Notes under the pieces: model-generated
Told to the model about the DNA's origin: nothing
The model's database searches: none
Seen by the model: only the letters and a program-made list of their open reading frames with translations
From: Geodermatophilus aquaeductus
Lineage (GTDB): Bacteria > Actinomycetota > Actinomycetes > Mycobacteriales > Geodermatophilaceae
Length of the DNA: 64,000 nt
NCBI RefSeq assembly: GCF_900182545.1
Contig: NZ_FXTJ01000018.1
Coordinates: 1 to 64,000, forward strand
Reading direction: 5' to 3'
Shown here: one piece after another, positions 1-8,870 of the stretch
How positions within the stretch are numbered: position 1 is the first letter of the stretch
Layout: each line of letters starts with the position of its first letter
Position numbers and translations under genes: made by a program

Positions 1-88
1 CGGACCCATTCCGAACCCGGAAGCTAAGCCTCTCAGCGCCGATGGTACTGCCCTGGAGACGGGGTGGGAGAGTAGGACGCCGCCGGAC
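1..88 (+). rRNA. rrf: 5S ribosomal RNA, 3' part
   Basis: The first ~88 bases match the last three quarters of an actinobacterial 5S rRNA: the conserved loop around CCATTCCGAACCCGGAAG, then GATGGTACTGC and the closing GGGAGAGTAGGACGCCGCC helix strand. The 5' end lies outside the window, so 16S and 23S genes presumably lie upstream. The 3' end is approximate (88-91). Confidence 0.95.
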
Positions 89-98
89 AACCATTACA

Positions 99-135
99 CA
101 GAAGGGCCCCCACCAGTGCGGTGGGGGCCCTTCTG
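99..135 (+). terminator. rRNA operon terminator hairpin
   Basis: Perfect 16-bp inverted repeat (99-114 with 120-135) around a 5-nt loop, starting about 10 nt after the 5S end. The stem is GC-rich and no long T-tract follows, as is usual in actinobacteria. It may also end transcripts of the converging DUF2461 gene. Confidence 0.85.
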
Positions 136-163
136 CATGTCCGGGAACGGTGGGGATCGCCGT

Positions 164-826
164 TCAGCGGCGACGGATCTCCTTCGTCGTCGCACCGACG
201 TTGTCGGCGAGCCAGGCGTTGAGCGTCGTGAGGTCCCGCCAGGCGGTGCGGACGCGCTCGAGCGCCTCGGCAGCGTGCAGCCAGTCGGCGAACTCGAACA
301 GTCGGCCGGCATGCAAGGAGCGGTGACGCAACAGGTCGGCACGTCCGTCGTCGATGTCGTAGCCCTTGGGGACCCGGGTGAGCCGGTCGCCACCGATCTC
401 CCAGCCGCCTGCGGTGAGGCGGTCGACCTCGGTCCGCAGCCGGGGGCCCTGGACGCCGTCTGCCACGGCACGCCGGTAGCGCTCCACCTGGTCGGACTCC
501 AACCGCCAGGCGCCGCCGGCCACGCGCAGTCCCTCGGCGGAGATCTCGACGTACCAGGCCCCGGCGCCGCGACCCTCCTGCTGCGCGACGGCGCCCTGGT
601 GGGTCTTGTAGGGCGTCTTGTCGTTGCTGAAGCGCACGTCCCGGTAGGGGCGGAAGAGCTTGGGCGCCCCGAACTCCGCGGCCAGGTCGTCGACGAGTGC
701 CTGCATCGGTGCCCGCACGCAGGTGTCGTAGACGGCGCGGTGGCGGGTCCAGTAGGTCTTCGAGTTGTCGGCCTCGAGCCCCTCGTAGAACACCAGGCCC
801 TCGTCGGGGAACCCCCGGAACGTCAT
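164..826 (-). CDS. DUF2461 domain protein
   Basis: 220-residue protein matching the DUF2461 family (TIGR02453-like) over its whole length. It opens with FRGFPDEGLVFYEGLEADNS, the usual start of the family, and contains RDVRFSNDKTPYKTHQGA, its best conserved central segment. The family has no established biochemical role. The ATG at 826 overlaps the stop of the upstream GNAT gene by 4 bp (ATGA), so the two are very probably co-transcribed and translationally coupled. The 3' end faces the rRNA terminator. Confidence 0.9.
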   Translation of the reverse strand: MTFRGFPDEGLVFYEGLEADNSKTYWTRHRAVYDTCVRAPMQALVDDLAAEFGAPKLFRPYRDVRFSNDKTPYKTHQGAVAQQEGRGAGAWYVEISAEGLRVAGGAWRLESDQVERYRRAVADGVQGPRLRTEVDRLTAGGWEIGGDRLTRVPKGYDIDDGRADLLRHRSLHAGRLFEFADWLHAAEALERVRTAWRDLTTLNAWLADNVGATTKEIRRR

Positions 827-1407
827 TCCTCTCCTCCCAGGAGCGTGTGCCAGCGGACCTCGCGCAGCGGCGTGCCGTCGGCGTCGAGGGTCCGTGCCCA
901 TCCGTCCCGCGCCCAGCCGGCCGACTCGAGGAAGGCGGCGGTCACCCGGTCGCCCTCGGCCACCCAGGCGCTCAGCCGCGCCGTCCCGTTGCCGGCGGCC
1001 AGGTCGGCCACCGCGGCGAGCAGCCGGCTGCCGTGGCCGCGCCGTCCCCACCGCGGCTCCACCAGCAGGACGGCGAGCTCCGTCGTGGGACCGGCAGGGT
1101 CGGCCTGCTCGTCCGCTGCCAGTTCCGGCGGCCCGTAGGCGGCGAAGCCGACGACGCGGGGGCCCTCGAGGGCCACGAGCACGCCGTGCGCCGGGGTGGG
1201 TGGACGGGTGACCGCCGCTGTCCACGCCGCCTCGGCCTCGCCCGCGTCCCAGGCCTCCAGCGCGGAGGCGGGGAGGACGTCGCGGTAGGCGATCCGCCAC
1301 GTCTCGCCCTGCACGCGGGCGATCTCGGGGGCGTCGCCGGCGACCGCGGGACGCACGGACACGTCGGCAGTGCCGGTCAGGCGCGGCAACGCTGGGACGG
1401 GGTCCAC
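823..1407 (-). CDS. GNAT-family N-acetyltransferase
   Basis: 194-residue protein with a GNAT fold. The acetyl-CoA loop is visible as EPRWGRRGHGSRLL (Q/RxxGxG/A type), preceded by the beta-strand TTELAVLLVE and followed by LSAWVAEGDRVTAAFLESAGW, the usual late strand/helix pair. The substrate cannot be predicted. The GTG start at 1407 is chosen because a TAGGCT -10 box lies 7 nt upstream, giving a leaderless transcript. The gene is first in a two-gene unit with DUF2461. Confidence 0.85.
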   Translation of the reverse strand: MDPVPALPRLTGTADVSVRPAVAGDAPEIARVQGETWRIAYRDVLPASALEAWDAGEAEAAWTAAVTRPPTPAHGVLVALEGPRVVGFAAYGPPELAADEQADPAGPTTELAVLLVEPRWGRRGHGSRLLAAVADLAAGNGTARLSAWVAEGDRVTAAFLESAGWARDGWARTLDADGTPLREVRWHTLLGGEE

Positions 1408-1414
1408 GCGGGGC

Positions 1415-1420
1415 AGCCTA
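1415..1420 (-). promoter_or_regulatory. -10 box of leaderless GNAT transcript
   Basis: TAGGCT (reading the minus strand) ends 7 nt before the GTG at 1407. This puts the transcription start on, or next to, the start codon. Confidence 0.6.
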
Positions 1421-1473
1421 GGTCGGCGGGGAGGAGAGGCGGACCGTCAGCGGGGCACGGCAGGATCGGCGGC

Positions 1474-2706
1474 GTGCTCCCACCCGTCGCCGACCGGCTC
1501 CCCGCCGCCCTCGCGCGGCGCATCGCCCTGGCCGCGCAGGGCTTCGCCGACCCGCGGCCGACCGGCGTCGTCGACAGCCGGCAGCTGCGGCGGATGACCG
1601 ACCGCGTCGCCGTCGTCCAGATCGACTCGGTGAACGTCGTGTCCCGCTCGCACTACCTGCCGGCGTTCAGCCGGCTCGGTGCCTACCGGCGGCCGGTCCT
1701 CGACGACTTCACCGCCCGCCGGCACGAACTGTTCGAGTTCTGGGCGCACGAGGCGTCCTTCCTCCCCGTCCGGCTGCACCCGTACCTGCGCTGGCGGATG
1801 GCCGCGGCCGAGGAGCACGCGTGGGGCTCGATGGTGAGCATCCAGCGCGAGCGGCCCGGCTACGTGGCCGAGGTGCTCGACCGGGTGCGCGCGGGCGGCC
1901 CGGTCCGGGCCAGCGAGCTCGGGGAGGCCCGTCCCGACCGGCCCGGGTCGATGTGGAACTGGCACGCCGGCAAGGTCGCGCTCGAGTGGCTCTTCTACAC
2001 CGGCGTCCTCACCGCCCGGGCGCGGACGACGTCGTTCGAGCGGGTCTACGACCTCACCGAGCGGGTCCTGCCCGCCGCCGTCCTGCAGACGCCGACGCCC
2101 GACCCCGACGACGCCGTCCGCGAGCTGGTCCGCACCGCCGCGCGGGCGCTCGGGGTGGCCACCGAGCGCGACCTGCGCGACTACTTCCGGCTGCGGCCGG
2201 CCCAGTCGCGTCAGGCGATCGCCGAGCTGGCCGACGCCGGTGAGCTGCTCCCGGTCGAGGTGGCCGGGTGGGGCGCGCCCGCCTGGCTGGACCCGGCCGC
2301 GCGCCGGCCGCGGTGGATCCGCGCCCGCGCGCTGCTGTCGCCGTTCGACTCGCTGGTGTGGGAGCGACCGCGGGTCGAGCGCATCTTCGGCTTCCGCTAC
2401 CGGCTGGAGATCTACACGCCGGCCGCCCAGCGGGTGCACGGCTACTACGTGCTGCCGTTCCTGCTCGGCGACCGCCTCGTGGCCCGGGTCGACCTCAAGG
2501 CCGACCGGCAGGCCGGCGTCCTGCGCGTGCAGGCCGCACACGCCGAGGACGGCGTCGACCGCGCCGAGGTCGCTGCCGAGCTGGCCGCGGAGCTGCGGCT
2601 GATGGCCGGCTGGCTGGAGCTCGACGACGTCGCCGTCGCCGAGCGGGGGGACCTGGCGGCCGACCTCACCTCCGCGCTGGCCGGTTCCAGCGCCGACGTC
2701 GCCTAG
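1474..2706 (+). CDS. YcaQ/AlkX-type winged-helix DNA glycosylase
   Basis: 410-residue member of the HTH_42 (winged-helix, COG3214) superfamily. Members such as E. coli YcaQ and Streptomyces AlkZ are DNA glycosylases that unhook interstrand crosslinks and alkylated bases. The N-terminus has the family signature [10 protein letters not shown], and a Q-phi-D catalytic motif is seen at Q49-I50-D51 in [12 protein letters not shown], as in the YcaQ branch. [12 protein letters not shown] and the later [19 protein letters not shown] are also family landmarks. The GTG at 1474 is chosen because the family similarity begins right there. There is no clear Shine-Dalgarno sequence; CAGGAT lies 7 nt upstream. 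The gene ends 11 bp before thyA. Confidence 0.85.
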   Translation: MLPPVADRLPAALARRIALAAQGFADPRPTGVVDSRQLRRMTDRVAVVQIDSVNVVSRSHYLPAFSRLGAYRRPVLDDFTARRHELFEFWAHEASFLPVRLHPYLRWRMAAAEEHAWGSMVSIQRERPGYVAEVLDRVRAGGPVRASELGEARPDRPGSMWNWHAGKVALEWLFYTGVLTARARTTSFERVYDLTERVLPAAVLQTPTPDPDDAVRELVRTAARALGVATERDLRDYFRLRPAQSRQAIAELADAGELLPVEVAGWGAPAWLDPAARRPRWIRARALLSPFDSLVWERPRVERIFGFRYRLEIYTPAAQRVHGYYVLPFLLGDRLVARVDLKADRQAGVLRVQAAHAEDGVDRAEVAAELAAELRLMAGWLELDDVAVAERGDLAADLTSALAGSSADVA

Positions 2707-2709
2707 GCT
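2704..2709 (+). promoter_or_regulatory. -10 box of leaderless thyA transcript
   Basis: TAGGCT overlaps the stop codon of the upstream glycosylase gene and ends 8 nt before the thyA GTG. No Shine-Dalgarno sequence is present. Confidence 0.5.
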
Positions 2710-2717
2710 GGCCCGCC

Positions 2718-3530
2718 GTGGGGAGCACCGGAACGGTCGACACGCAGTACGAGGACCTCCTGCGGCGGATCCTCGAGACGGGGACGCCGAAGTCCGACCG
2801 CACGGGCACCGGCACCGTGAGCACCTTCGGCGAGCGGCTGCGCTACGACCTGTCGACGTCGTTCCCGCTGGTCACCACGAAGAAGGTGCACTTCCGCTCG
2901 GTCGCCGTCGAGCTGCTGTGGTTCCTGCGCGGGGACGGCAACGTCCGCTGGCTGCAGGAGCGCGGCGTGAGCATCTGGGACGAGTGGGCCGACGCGGACG
3001 GCGACCTCGGGCCGGTCTACGGGGTGCAGTGGCGCTCCTGGCCGGCGCCCGACGGCGGGACCGTCGACCAGCTGCAGGGCGTCCTCGACACCCTGCGCAC
3101 CGACCCCGACTCCCGGCGCATGGTGGTGTCGGCGTGGAACGTCGCCGCGCTGCCGGAGATGGCGCTGGCCCCCTGCCACGCCCTGTTCCAGTTCGCCGTC
3201 CACGACGGGCGGCTGTCCTGCCAGCTGTACCAGCGCAGCGCCGACATGTTCCTGGGCGTCCCGTTCAACATCGCCAGCTACGCGCTGCTCACCCGGATGG
3301 TCGCCGCGCAGGTGGGCCTGCAGCCGGGGGAGTTCATCTGGGTCGGCGGCGACTGCCACGTGTACAGCAACCACGTCGAGCAGGTCCGCGAGCAGCTCTC
3401 CCGCGAGGTCCGGCCGTTCCCGACGCTGGAGATCGCGCCGGCGCCGTCGCTGTTCGAGCACGTCTTCGAGGACTTCACGCTGCACGGCTACGACCCGCAC
3501 CCGGCCATCCGGGCCGCCGTCGCGGTGTGA
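2718..3530 (+). CDS. thyA: Thymidylate synthase
   Basis: 270-residue ThyA, normal length for the folate-dependent enzyme. It converts dUMP to dTMP with methylene-tetrahydrofolate and yields dihydrofolate. Visible landmarks are [18 protein letters not shown], the catalytic cysteine C153 in [30 protein letters not shown] and the C-terminal [10 protein letters not shown]. The GTG at 2718 precedes the conserved N-terminus by eight codons. The stop overlaps the folA start by 4 bp (GTGA). The coupling is sensible because DHFR regenerates the folate that ThyA consumes. Confidence 0.97.
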   Translation: MGSTGTVDTQYEDLLRRILETGTPKSDRTGTGTVSTFGERLRYDLSTSFPLVTTKKVHFRSVAVELLWFLRGDGNVRWLQERGVSIWDEWADADGDLGPVYGVQWRSWPAPDGGTVDQLQGVLDTLRTDPDSRRMVVSAWNVAALPEMALAPCHALFQFAVHDGRLSCQLYQRSADMFLGVPFNIASYALLTRMVAAQVGLQPGEFIWVGGDCHVYSNHVEQVREQLSREVRPFPTLEIAPAPSLFEHVFEDFTLHGYDPHPAIRAAVAV

Positions 3531-4051
3531 CGGTCTCGATCGTCTGGGCCCAGGCGCACGGGCGGGTGATCGGATCCGGCGGCACGCTGCCCTGGCACCT
3601 GCCCGAGGACCTGCGGCTGTTCAAGCAGCTCACGTCCGGCGGCACCGTGGTCATGGGGCGGCGCACCTGGGAGTCGCTGCCGGAGCGCAACCGGCCGCTG
3701 CCCGGGCGGGTCAACGTCGTCCTGACCACCGACCCCGCCTGGTCGGCCGTCGGCGCGCACCGGGCCGGCTCGGTCGGCGACGTGCTCGCCGCGTACCCGG
3801 ACTGCTGGGTCATCGGCGGCGCGGCCGTCTACGCCGCCTTCCTCCCGCACGCCGCCCGGCTGGTCGTCACCGACGTGGACCTGGCCGTCAACGGCGACAC
3901 CCGCGCGCCCGTCCTCGACGCCGGGTGGCGCCGCGTGACCCGCACGCCGGAGCACGGCTGGGCCACCTCGGCCACCGGCCTGCGGTTCGCCGTCTCGGAG
4001 TACGCGCGGACGGCCGCTGCCGGGCCGGGGACTCCCGCGGACGGTCGGTAG
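3527..4051 (+). CDS. folA: Dihydrofolate reductase
   Basis: 174-residue type I DHFR that reduces dihydrofolate to tetrahydrofolate with NADPH. It begins with [27 protein letters not shown] (Met20-loop WHLPEDL and the conserved acidic residue), then [12 protein letters not shown] and [13 protein letters not shown] (NADPH-binding GG). The GTG at 3527 overlaps thyA by 4 bp. It is the second gene of a thyA-folA unit; dapA follows 10 bp later with its own -10 box. Confidence 0.96.
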   Translation: MTVSIVWAQAHGRVIGSGGTLPWHLPEDLRLFKQLTSGGTVVMGRRTWESLPERNRPLPGRVNVVLTTDPAWSAVGAHRAGSVGDVLAAYPDCWVIGGAAVYAAFLPHAARLVVTDVDLAVNGDTRAPVLDAGWRRVTRTPEHGWATSATGLRFAVSEYARTAAAGPGTPADGR

Positions 4052-4054
4052 ATT
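4049..4054 (+). promoter_or_regulatory. -10 box of leaderless dapA transcript
   Basis: TAGATT spans the folA stop codon and ends 7 nt before the dapA ATG. Confidence 0.6.
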
Positions 4055-4061
4055 CGACCGC

Positions 4062-4958
4062 ATGACCACCGACCCCGCCCGGCCCTTCGGGCGCGTGCTC
4101 ACGGCGATGGTGACCCCCTTCGCCGAGGACGGCTCGATCGACCTCGCGGGGGCCCAGGAGCTGGCGGCGCACCTGGTGGACCGCGAGGCCCACGACGGCC
4201 TGGTCGTGCTCGGCACGACCGGTGAGGCGCCCACGCTCAGCGACGGCGAGCAGTCCGCGGTCCTGGAGGCGGTCCTCGACGCCGTCGGCGACCGCGCGGT
4301 CGTCGTCGCCGGGGTCGGTACGAACGACACCGCGCACACCATCGACAACGCCCGCCGCGCCGAGCGCCTCGGCGCGCACGGGCTGCTGGTCGTGACGCCG
4401 TACTACAACAAGCCGCCCCAGGCCGGGCTGCTGCGCCACTTCACCTCGGTGGCCGACTCCACCGACCTGCCGGTGATGCTCTACGACATCCCGCCGCGCT
4501 CGGTCGTGCCGATCGAGGTCGAGACGCTGGTCCGCGCCGCCGAGCACCCGCGCATCGTCGCGGTGAAGGACGCCAAGGGCGACTTCGGCGCGCTGGCCTG
4601 GACGCTGGCGCGCACCGACCTCGCGTACTACAGCGGCGAGGACATGCTCAACCTGCCCATGCTGGCCTCCGGCGCCGTCGGCGTGGTCAGCGTGGTCGGT
4701 CACCTTGTCGGCCCCCGGCTGGCCGAGCTGATCGCCGCGGTCGAGTCCGGCGACCTCGCCAAGGCGCGCGAGGTCAACGAGAGCCTGCTGCCGGTCTACA
4801 CCGGCATCTTCCGCACCCAGGGCGTCATCCTGGCGAAGGCGGCGCTGCGCGCGCTGGGGCTGCCCTCGGGCCCCGTGCGCCCACCGCTGGTCGACGCCAC
4901 GCCCGAGCAGATCGCGCAGCTGCGCACCGACCTCGCCGACGGAGGCATCTCCCTGTGA
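4062..4958 (+). CDS. dapA: 4-hydroxy-tetrahydrodipicolinate synthase
   Basis: 298-residue DapA, a TIM-barrel aldolase that condenses pyruvate and aspartate semialdehyde, the first committed step to lysine and meso-diaminopimelate. Schiff-base lysine K169 lies in VAVKDAKGD, and the catalytic-triad tyrosine is Y141 in MLYDIPPRS. GTTGEAPTLS and VTPYYNKPPQAGL are further signatures. The ATG at 4062 has no ribosome-binding site but does have the -10 box above. dapF, a later enzyme of the same pathway, lies at 48755. RNase J follows 28 bp downstream, as in mycobacteria. Confidence 0.97.
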   Translation: MTTDPARPFGRVLTAMVTPFAEDGSIDLAGAQELAAHLVDREAHDGLVVLGTTGEAPTLSDGEQSAVLEAVLDAVGDRAVVVAGVGTNDTAHTIDNARRAERLGAHGLLVVTPYYNKPPQAGLLRHFTSVADSTDLPVMLYDIPPRSVVPIEVETLVRAAEHPRIVAVKDAKGDFGALAWTLARTDLAYYSGEDMLNLPMLASGAVGVVSVVGHLVGPRLAELIAAVESGDLAKAREVNESLLPVYTGIFRTQGVILAKAALRALGLPSGPVRPPLVDATPEQIAQLRTDLADGGISL

Positions 4959-4986
4959 GCCCTGCGAGTCCCGTGAGCCCGACCCC

Positions 4987-6699
4987 GTGACCGTCAGCAC
5001 CGCCGGCACCGCCGGCCAGCCGCACCTGGACCTCAAGACGCCGCCGCCGCTGCCCGCCGGCGGCCTGCGGGTGATGGCGCTGGGCGGCCTCGGCGAGATC
5101 GGCCGCAACATGGCCGTCCTCGAGTTCGACGGCAAGCTGCTCGTTATCGACTGCGGCGTGCTGTTCCCCGAGGCCGAGCAGCCCGGCGTCGACCTGATCC
5201 TCCCCGACTTCGGCGTCATCGAGCACCGCCTCGACGACGTCGTCGCCGTCGTCCTCACCCACGGGCACGAGGACCACATCGGCGCGATTCCCTACCTGCT
5301 GCGGCTGCGCGGGGACATCCCGCTGGTGGGCTCGCGCTTCACCCTCGCGCTGGTCGCGGCCAAGCTGCGCGAGCACCGGCTGGTCCCGACGCTGGTCGAG
5401 GTGGCCGCGGGCGACGACCACGTCGCCGGGCCGTTCCACTGCGAGTTCATCTCGGTGAACCACTCGATCCCCGACGCGCTCGCCGTCGCCGTCCACACGC
5501 CCGCGGGCGTGCTGGTGCACACCGGCGACTTCAAGATGGACCAGCTCCCGCTCGACGGCGTCCTCACCGACCTGGGTGCGTTCGCCCGGCTGGGCCTCGA
5601 GGGCATCGACCTGCTGCTCGCCGACTCCACCAACGCCGAGGTGCCCGGCTTCGTGGTCCCCGAGCGCAACATCGGGCCGGTGCTCGAGGACGTCTTCCGC
5701 CGCGCCACCCAGCGGCTGATCGTCTCCAGCTTCGCCAGCCACGTGCACCGCATCCAGCAGGTGCTCGACGCCGCCGAGACGCACGGCCGCAAGGTCGCCC
5801 TCGTCGGCCGCTCGATGGTGCGCAACATGGGCGTCGCCCAGGACCTCGGCCTGCTGCGCGTGGCGCCGGGGCTGATGGTCAAGCTCGACGAGGCGACCGC
5901 GATGCCCCCGGAGCAGGTCGTGCTGATCAGCACCGGCTCGCAGGGGGAGCCGCTGTCGGCGCTCGGGCGCATGGCCCGCGGCGAACACCACCAGGTCACC
6001 ATCGAGGCCGGCGACACGATCGTGCTGGCGTCCTCGCTGGTGCCCGGCAACGAGACCGCCGTCTACAAGGTCATCAACGGGCTCGCGCGGCTCGGCGCCA
6101 CCGTGGTGCACAAGGAGACGGCGATGGTGCACGTCTCCGGGCACGCCCCGGCCGGCGAACTGCGCACCCTGCTCAACGTGGCCAAGCCCCGCTACCTCAT
6201 GCCGGTGCACGGCGAGTGGCGGCACCTGCGCGCGCACGCCGCGCTGGCCGAGCAGACCGGCATGGCCGCCGACCGGGTGCTGCTCGCCGAGGACGGCGTC
6301 GTCGTGGACCTCGTCGACGGCAAGGCCTCGATCACCGGGTCGGTGCCGGTGGGCAACGTGTACGTCGACGGGCTCAACGTCGGTGACGTCGGCGAGGAGT
6401 CGCTGCAGGAGCGGCGGATCCTCGGCGACGAGGGCTTCGTGGCGCTCACCGTGGTGATCGAGCCCTCGACCGGCACGATCGTGCGCCCGGTGCACCTGTC
6501 CACCCGCGGCTTCTCCGACGACCCGGCGGCCTTCGACGAGGTGCTGCACCTGGTCGAGGACAACCTCAAGCGGGACCTCGCCGACGGGCAGCGCGACGCC
6601 CACCGGCTGTCGCAGTCGATCCGCCGGACCGTCGGCAAGTGGGTGTCGGACACCTACCGCCGCCGGCCGATGATCATCCCGACCGTCCTCGAGGTCTGA
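4987..6699 (+). CDS. rnj: Ribonuclease J
   Basis: 570-residue metallo-beta-lactamase/beta-CASP ribonuclease with 5'-3' exo- and endonuclease activity in mRNA decay and rRNA processing. The zinc motif HxHxDH is seen in LTHGHEDHIGAIP, followed by HTGDFKMD, the beta-CASP segment VSSFASHVHRIQQVLDAA, STGSQGEP and VHVSGHAP. The C-terminal RNase J domain ends in the basic KWVSDTYRRRPMIIP. The GTG at 4987 is the first reasonable start after dapA. The residues before LKTPPPLPAGGLRV look like a short disordered lead. Confidence 0.95.
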   Translation: MTVSTAGTAGQPHLDLKTPPPLPAGGLRVMALGGLGEIGRNMAVLEFDGKLLVIDCGVLFPEAEQPGVDLILPDFGVIEHRLDDVVAVVLTHGHEDHIGAIPYLLRLRGDIPLVGSRFTLALVAAKLREHRLVPTLVEVAAGDDHVAGPFHCEFISVNHSIPDALAVAVHTPAGVLVHTGDFKMDQLPLDGVLTDLGAFARLGLEGIDLLLADSTNAEVPGFVVPERNIGPVLEDVFRRATQRLIVSSFASHVHRIQQVLDAAETHGRKVALVGRSMVRNMGVAQDLGLLRVAPGLMVKLDEATAMPPEQVVLISTGSQGEPLSALGRMARGEHHQVTIEAGDTIVLASSLVPGNETAVYKVINGLARLGATVVHKETAMVHVSGHAPAGELRTLLNVAKPRYLMPVHGEWRHLRAHAALAEQTGMAADRVLLAEDGVVVDLVDGKASITGSVPVGNVYVDGLNVGDVGEESLQERRILGDEGFVALTVVIEPSTGTIVRPVHLSTRGFSDDPAAFDEVLHLVEDNLKRDLADGQRDAHRLSQSIRRTVGKWVSDTYRRRPMIIPTVLEV

Positions 6700-6733
6700 A
6701 CGCGGCAGGCGTCCCCGCCGTATCCCCTCGTAC

Positions 6734-6758
6734 GCGGCACCCGGTCGGCGGGTGCCGC
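6734..6758 (+). terminator. Hairpin after rnj
   Basis: Perfect 10-bp inverted repeat (6734-6743/6749-6758) with a 5-nt loop, 35 bp after the rnj stop and 17 bp before the next ATG. No T-tract follows. It could end rnj transcripts or fold in the leader of the next mRNA. Confidence 0.45.
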
Positions 6759-6775
6759 CTCCCGAGGGGACTGAC

Positions 6776-8062
6776 ATGCGACCCACGACCCTGCGCACCG
6801 GCACCGCCGCCGGCGCCGCGGCCGGCACGACGGCCATCGCCCTGCTCCTGCTGGCCGCGACCCCGGCCGCGGCCGGCGGACCGGGCGGCTCCGGCTCTCC
6901 CGGCCGCGGCGGCGGGACCGCCGTCACGACCACCGCGGACTCCGGCGCCGGCTCGCTGCGCGCCGCCGTCCAGGCGGCCAACGCCGCCGGCTCGGGCACC
7001 GTCGTGCTGTCCGAACGCGTGTACCGCCTTGCGCTGGCCGGCACCGACGACACCGCGGCCGCCGGGGACCTCGACGTCACCGGCCGCCTGGTGGTCGAGG
7101 GCCGGGGCGCCACGATCGACGCCGCGGGCCTGGACCGGGTCTTCGACGTCCGGCCGGGCGGCTCGCTGACCCTGCGGCACGTGACCGTCACCGGCGGCCG
7201 GATCGCCGGCACACCCGGGACCACCGGCGGGGCCTCCGGTGGCGGCGTCCTCAACGCGGGCACGCTCGTCGTCGAGCGCAGCACGGTCACCGCCAACAGT
7301 GCCGTGCGCGCCGGCGGCGGCATCGAGGCCCTCGCGGGCTCCACGACGACCGTCACCCGCTCGACGCTCTCGCACAACACCACCGGCGCCGTGCCCGGCA
7401 ACGGCGGCGGCCTGCACCTGACCGGCACCGGCACCGTGCACGTCGAGCGCAGCACGGTCACCGGCAACACGGCGGCCTCGGAGGGCGGCGGCCTCTGGAA
7501 CTCCGCCACCGGCACCATGACGGTCAGCCGCAGCACGGTCAGCGGCAACACCGCCGCGGGCGCGGCGGCGGACAACGGGGGCGGCGGCCTGTTCAACGAC
7601 GGCGGCTCGCTCACCGTCGACCGCAGCGAGGTCCGCGGCAACTCCGCCACCGGCGCGGCGGGCTCCGGCGGGGGTCTCTTCAACGCCGGCACCCTCACCG
7701 TCACCCGCACCGTCGTCGACCACAACGACGCCCGGCGGGCCGGCGGCGGCATCGAGGCCCTCGGCGGGACGACGACGCTCGACCGCACCGCGCTCACCGG
7801 CAACAGCACCGGCGCGGCCCCCGGCAACGGTGGCGGCCTGCACCTCACCGGCGCGGGCACCGTGCGCATCGACCGCGGCACCGTCACCGGCAACAGCGCG
7901 ACCAACGAGGGCGGCGGCCTCTGGAACTCCGAGCCCGGGACCATGACCGTCACCCGCACCCGGATCAGCGGCAACACCGCCCCGGTCGGCCCGGACGTGT
8001 TCCAGGACGGCGCCGGCACCGGCTTCACCGTCGACGGGCAGCGGGTGCCCGGCGAGGCCTGA
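6776..8062 (+). CDS. Secreted right-handed beta-helix repeat protein
   Basis: 428-residue protein with a signal peptide (hydrophobic AGTTAIALLLLAA, likely cleaved near AAAGG) and a segment ADSGAGSLRAAVQAANAAG typical of secreted parallel beta-helix proteins. The rest is built of short repeats of the type LTVxRSTVxGNxA..GGG. Two ~80-residue stretches starting near residues 180 and 323 are near copies of each other (GGGIEAL to ...GNTA), showing internal duplication. No C-terminal anchor or sorting motif is seen. The ATG at 6776 follows a GAGGGGA ribosome-binding site. An outside polysaccharide or adhesion role is possible but not shown. Confidence 0.7.
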   Translation: MRPTTLRTGTAAGAAAGTTAIALLLLAATPAAAGGPGGSGSPGRGGGTAVTTTADSGAGSLRAAVQAANAAGSGTVVLSERVYRLALAGTDDTAAAGDLDVTGRLVVEGRGATIDAAGLDRVFDVRPGGSLTLRHVTVTGGRIAGTPGTTGGASGGGVLNAGTLVVERSTVTANSAVRAGGGIEALAGSTTTVTRSTLSHNTTGAVPGNGGGLHLTGTGTVHVERSTVTGNTAASEGGGLWNSATGTMTVSRSTVSGNTAAGAAADNGGGGLFNDGGSLTVDRSEVRGNSATGAAGSGGGLFNAGTLTVTRTVVDHNDARRAGGGIEALGGTTTLDRTALTGNSTGAAPGNGGGLHLTGAGTVRIDRGTVTGNSATNEGGGLWNSEPGTMTVTRTRISGNTAPVGPDVFQDGAGTGFTVDGQRVPGEA

Positions 8063-8088
8063 CCCGCACCGCACCTGATCTGCACCGC

Positions 8089-8125
8089 ACAGGGGGGCGC
8101 CGGCCACGGGGAGGCGCCCCCCTGT
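8089..8125. terminator. Bidirectional terminator hairpin
   Basis: Perfect 13-bp inverted repeat (8089-8101/8113-8125) with an 11-nt loop between the converging beta-helix gene and anti-sigma factor gene. Confidence 0.75.
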
Positions 8126-8187
8126 CGTGCGCTCAGAAGGTCGTGCGCTCAGAAGTCGGTGCGCTCAGAAGTCGGTGCGCTCAGAAG
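8125..8187. repeat. Four tandem 15-16-bp repeats over a gene 3' end
   Basis: The unit TCGGTGCGCTCAGAAG occurs four times in a row with slight variation. The last copy contains the stop codon and final Asp-Phe codons of the anti-sigma gene. The other three are duplicated copies of that 3' end lying beyond the stop. Confidence 0.9.
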
Positions 8188-8870
8188 TCCGAGCGGACCA
8201 CCACGTCGCCGTCGCCGTCGACGACCTCGAAGCCGACGGCGTCGTCCCGCAGCACCGCGGAGCTGAGGTTGCACCGCAGCTCCGCGCCGCCGACGCCGAG
8301 GAACTCCCCGGCCGGCACCTCGCGGCCCTCGTCGTCGGTGACCGCCACCCGGAACACCTCGCCGTCGGCGAAGCCCGTGCCGGTGAGCCGGACCTCCACG
8401 CCCCAGGTGTGTGGCACCAGGTCCGCGCGGGCCTCGACGCCGGGGTCGACCGCCTGCACCGCCACGGGCTCCAACGGCGGCGGATCGGGCACCGGCCGGG
8501 CCAGCCAGCCGACCGCGGCCCCGGCGGCGGCCACCCCCGCGACGAGGGCGCCGGCGAGGACGCGGCGACGCCGGGGGAGGGGGGTGGCGCGGTGCCGGGG
8601 CGGGCCGCCCTGCTCCTCGGCGGCGATCCGGGCCAGGACGGCGGCGCCCAGACCCGGGGGCGGGGTGGGCGTCTCGTCGAGCACGTCGGGGTCGACCGCG
8701 GACAGGCGCGCGGCCAGCGGGGCCAGCTCGGCCAGCTCCACGCGGCAGGCGGGGCAGCCGTCGAGGTGGGCCCGCACGCGGGCGCTCTCGGCCGGGTCCA
8801 GGTGCCCCAGGGCGTAGGCGCCCAGCATCTCGCGCAGTTCCCGGTACTCGTCCCCGTGCGCGCCGCTCAC
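8181..8870 (-). CDS. Zinc-type anti-sigma factor, membrane anchored
   Basis: 229-residue protein. Residues 1-60 form an anti-sigma domain with the zinc motif HxxxCxxC (H35, C39, C42). A single transmembrane segment follows RRRRVLAGALVAGVAAAGAAV, and an extracytoplasmic C-terminal domain (about residues 130-229) resembles RskA-type outer domains. It should hold the adjacent ECF sigma factor at the membrane until an envelope signal triggers its release. The GTG at 8870 overlaps the sigma gene stop by 4 bp. The end of the gene is tandemly duplicated downstream. Confidence 0.88.
   Translation of the reverse strand: MSGAHGDEYRELREMLGAYALGHLDPAESARVRAHLDGCPACRVELAELAPLAARLSAVDPDVLDETPTPPPGLGAAVLARIAAEEQGGPPRHRATPLPRRRRVLAGALVAGVAAAGAAVGWLARPVPDPPPLEPVAVQAVDPGVEARADLVPHTWGVEVRLTGTGFADGEVFRVAVTDDEGREVPAGEFLGVGGAELRCNLSSAVLRDDAVGFEVVDGDGDVVVRSDF

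Noticed and set aside
4825..8085. Very long minus-strand open frame opposite dapA, rnj and the beta-helix gene
   Set aside because: It is antisense to three well-recognised genes. Its translation is low-complexity Val/Gly/Arg/Asp text with no family motifs, as expected for the shadow of GC-rich coding DNA.
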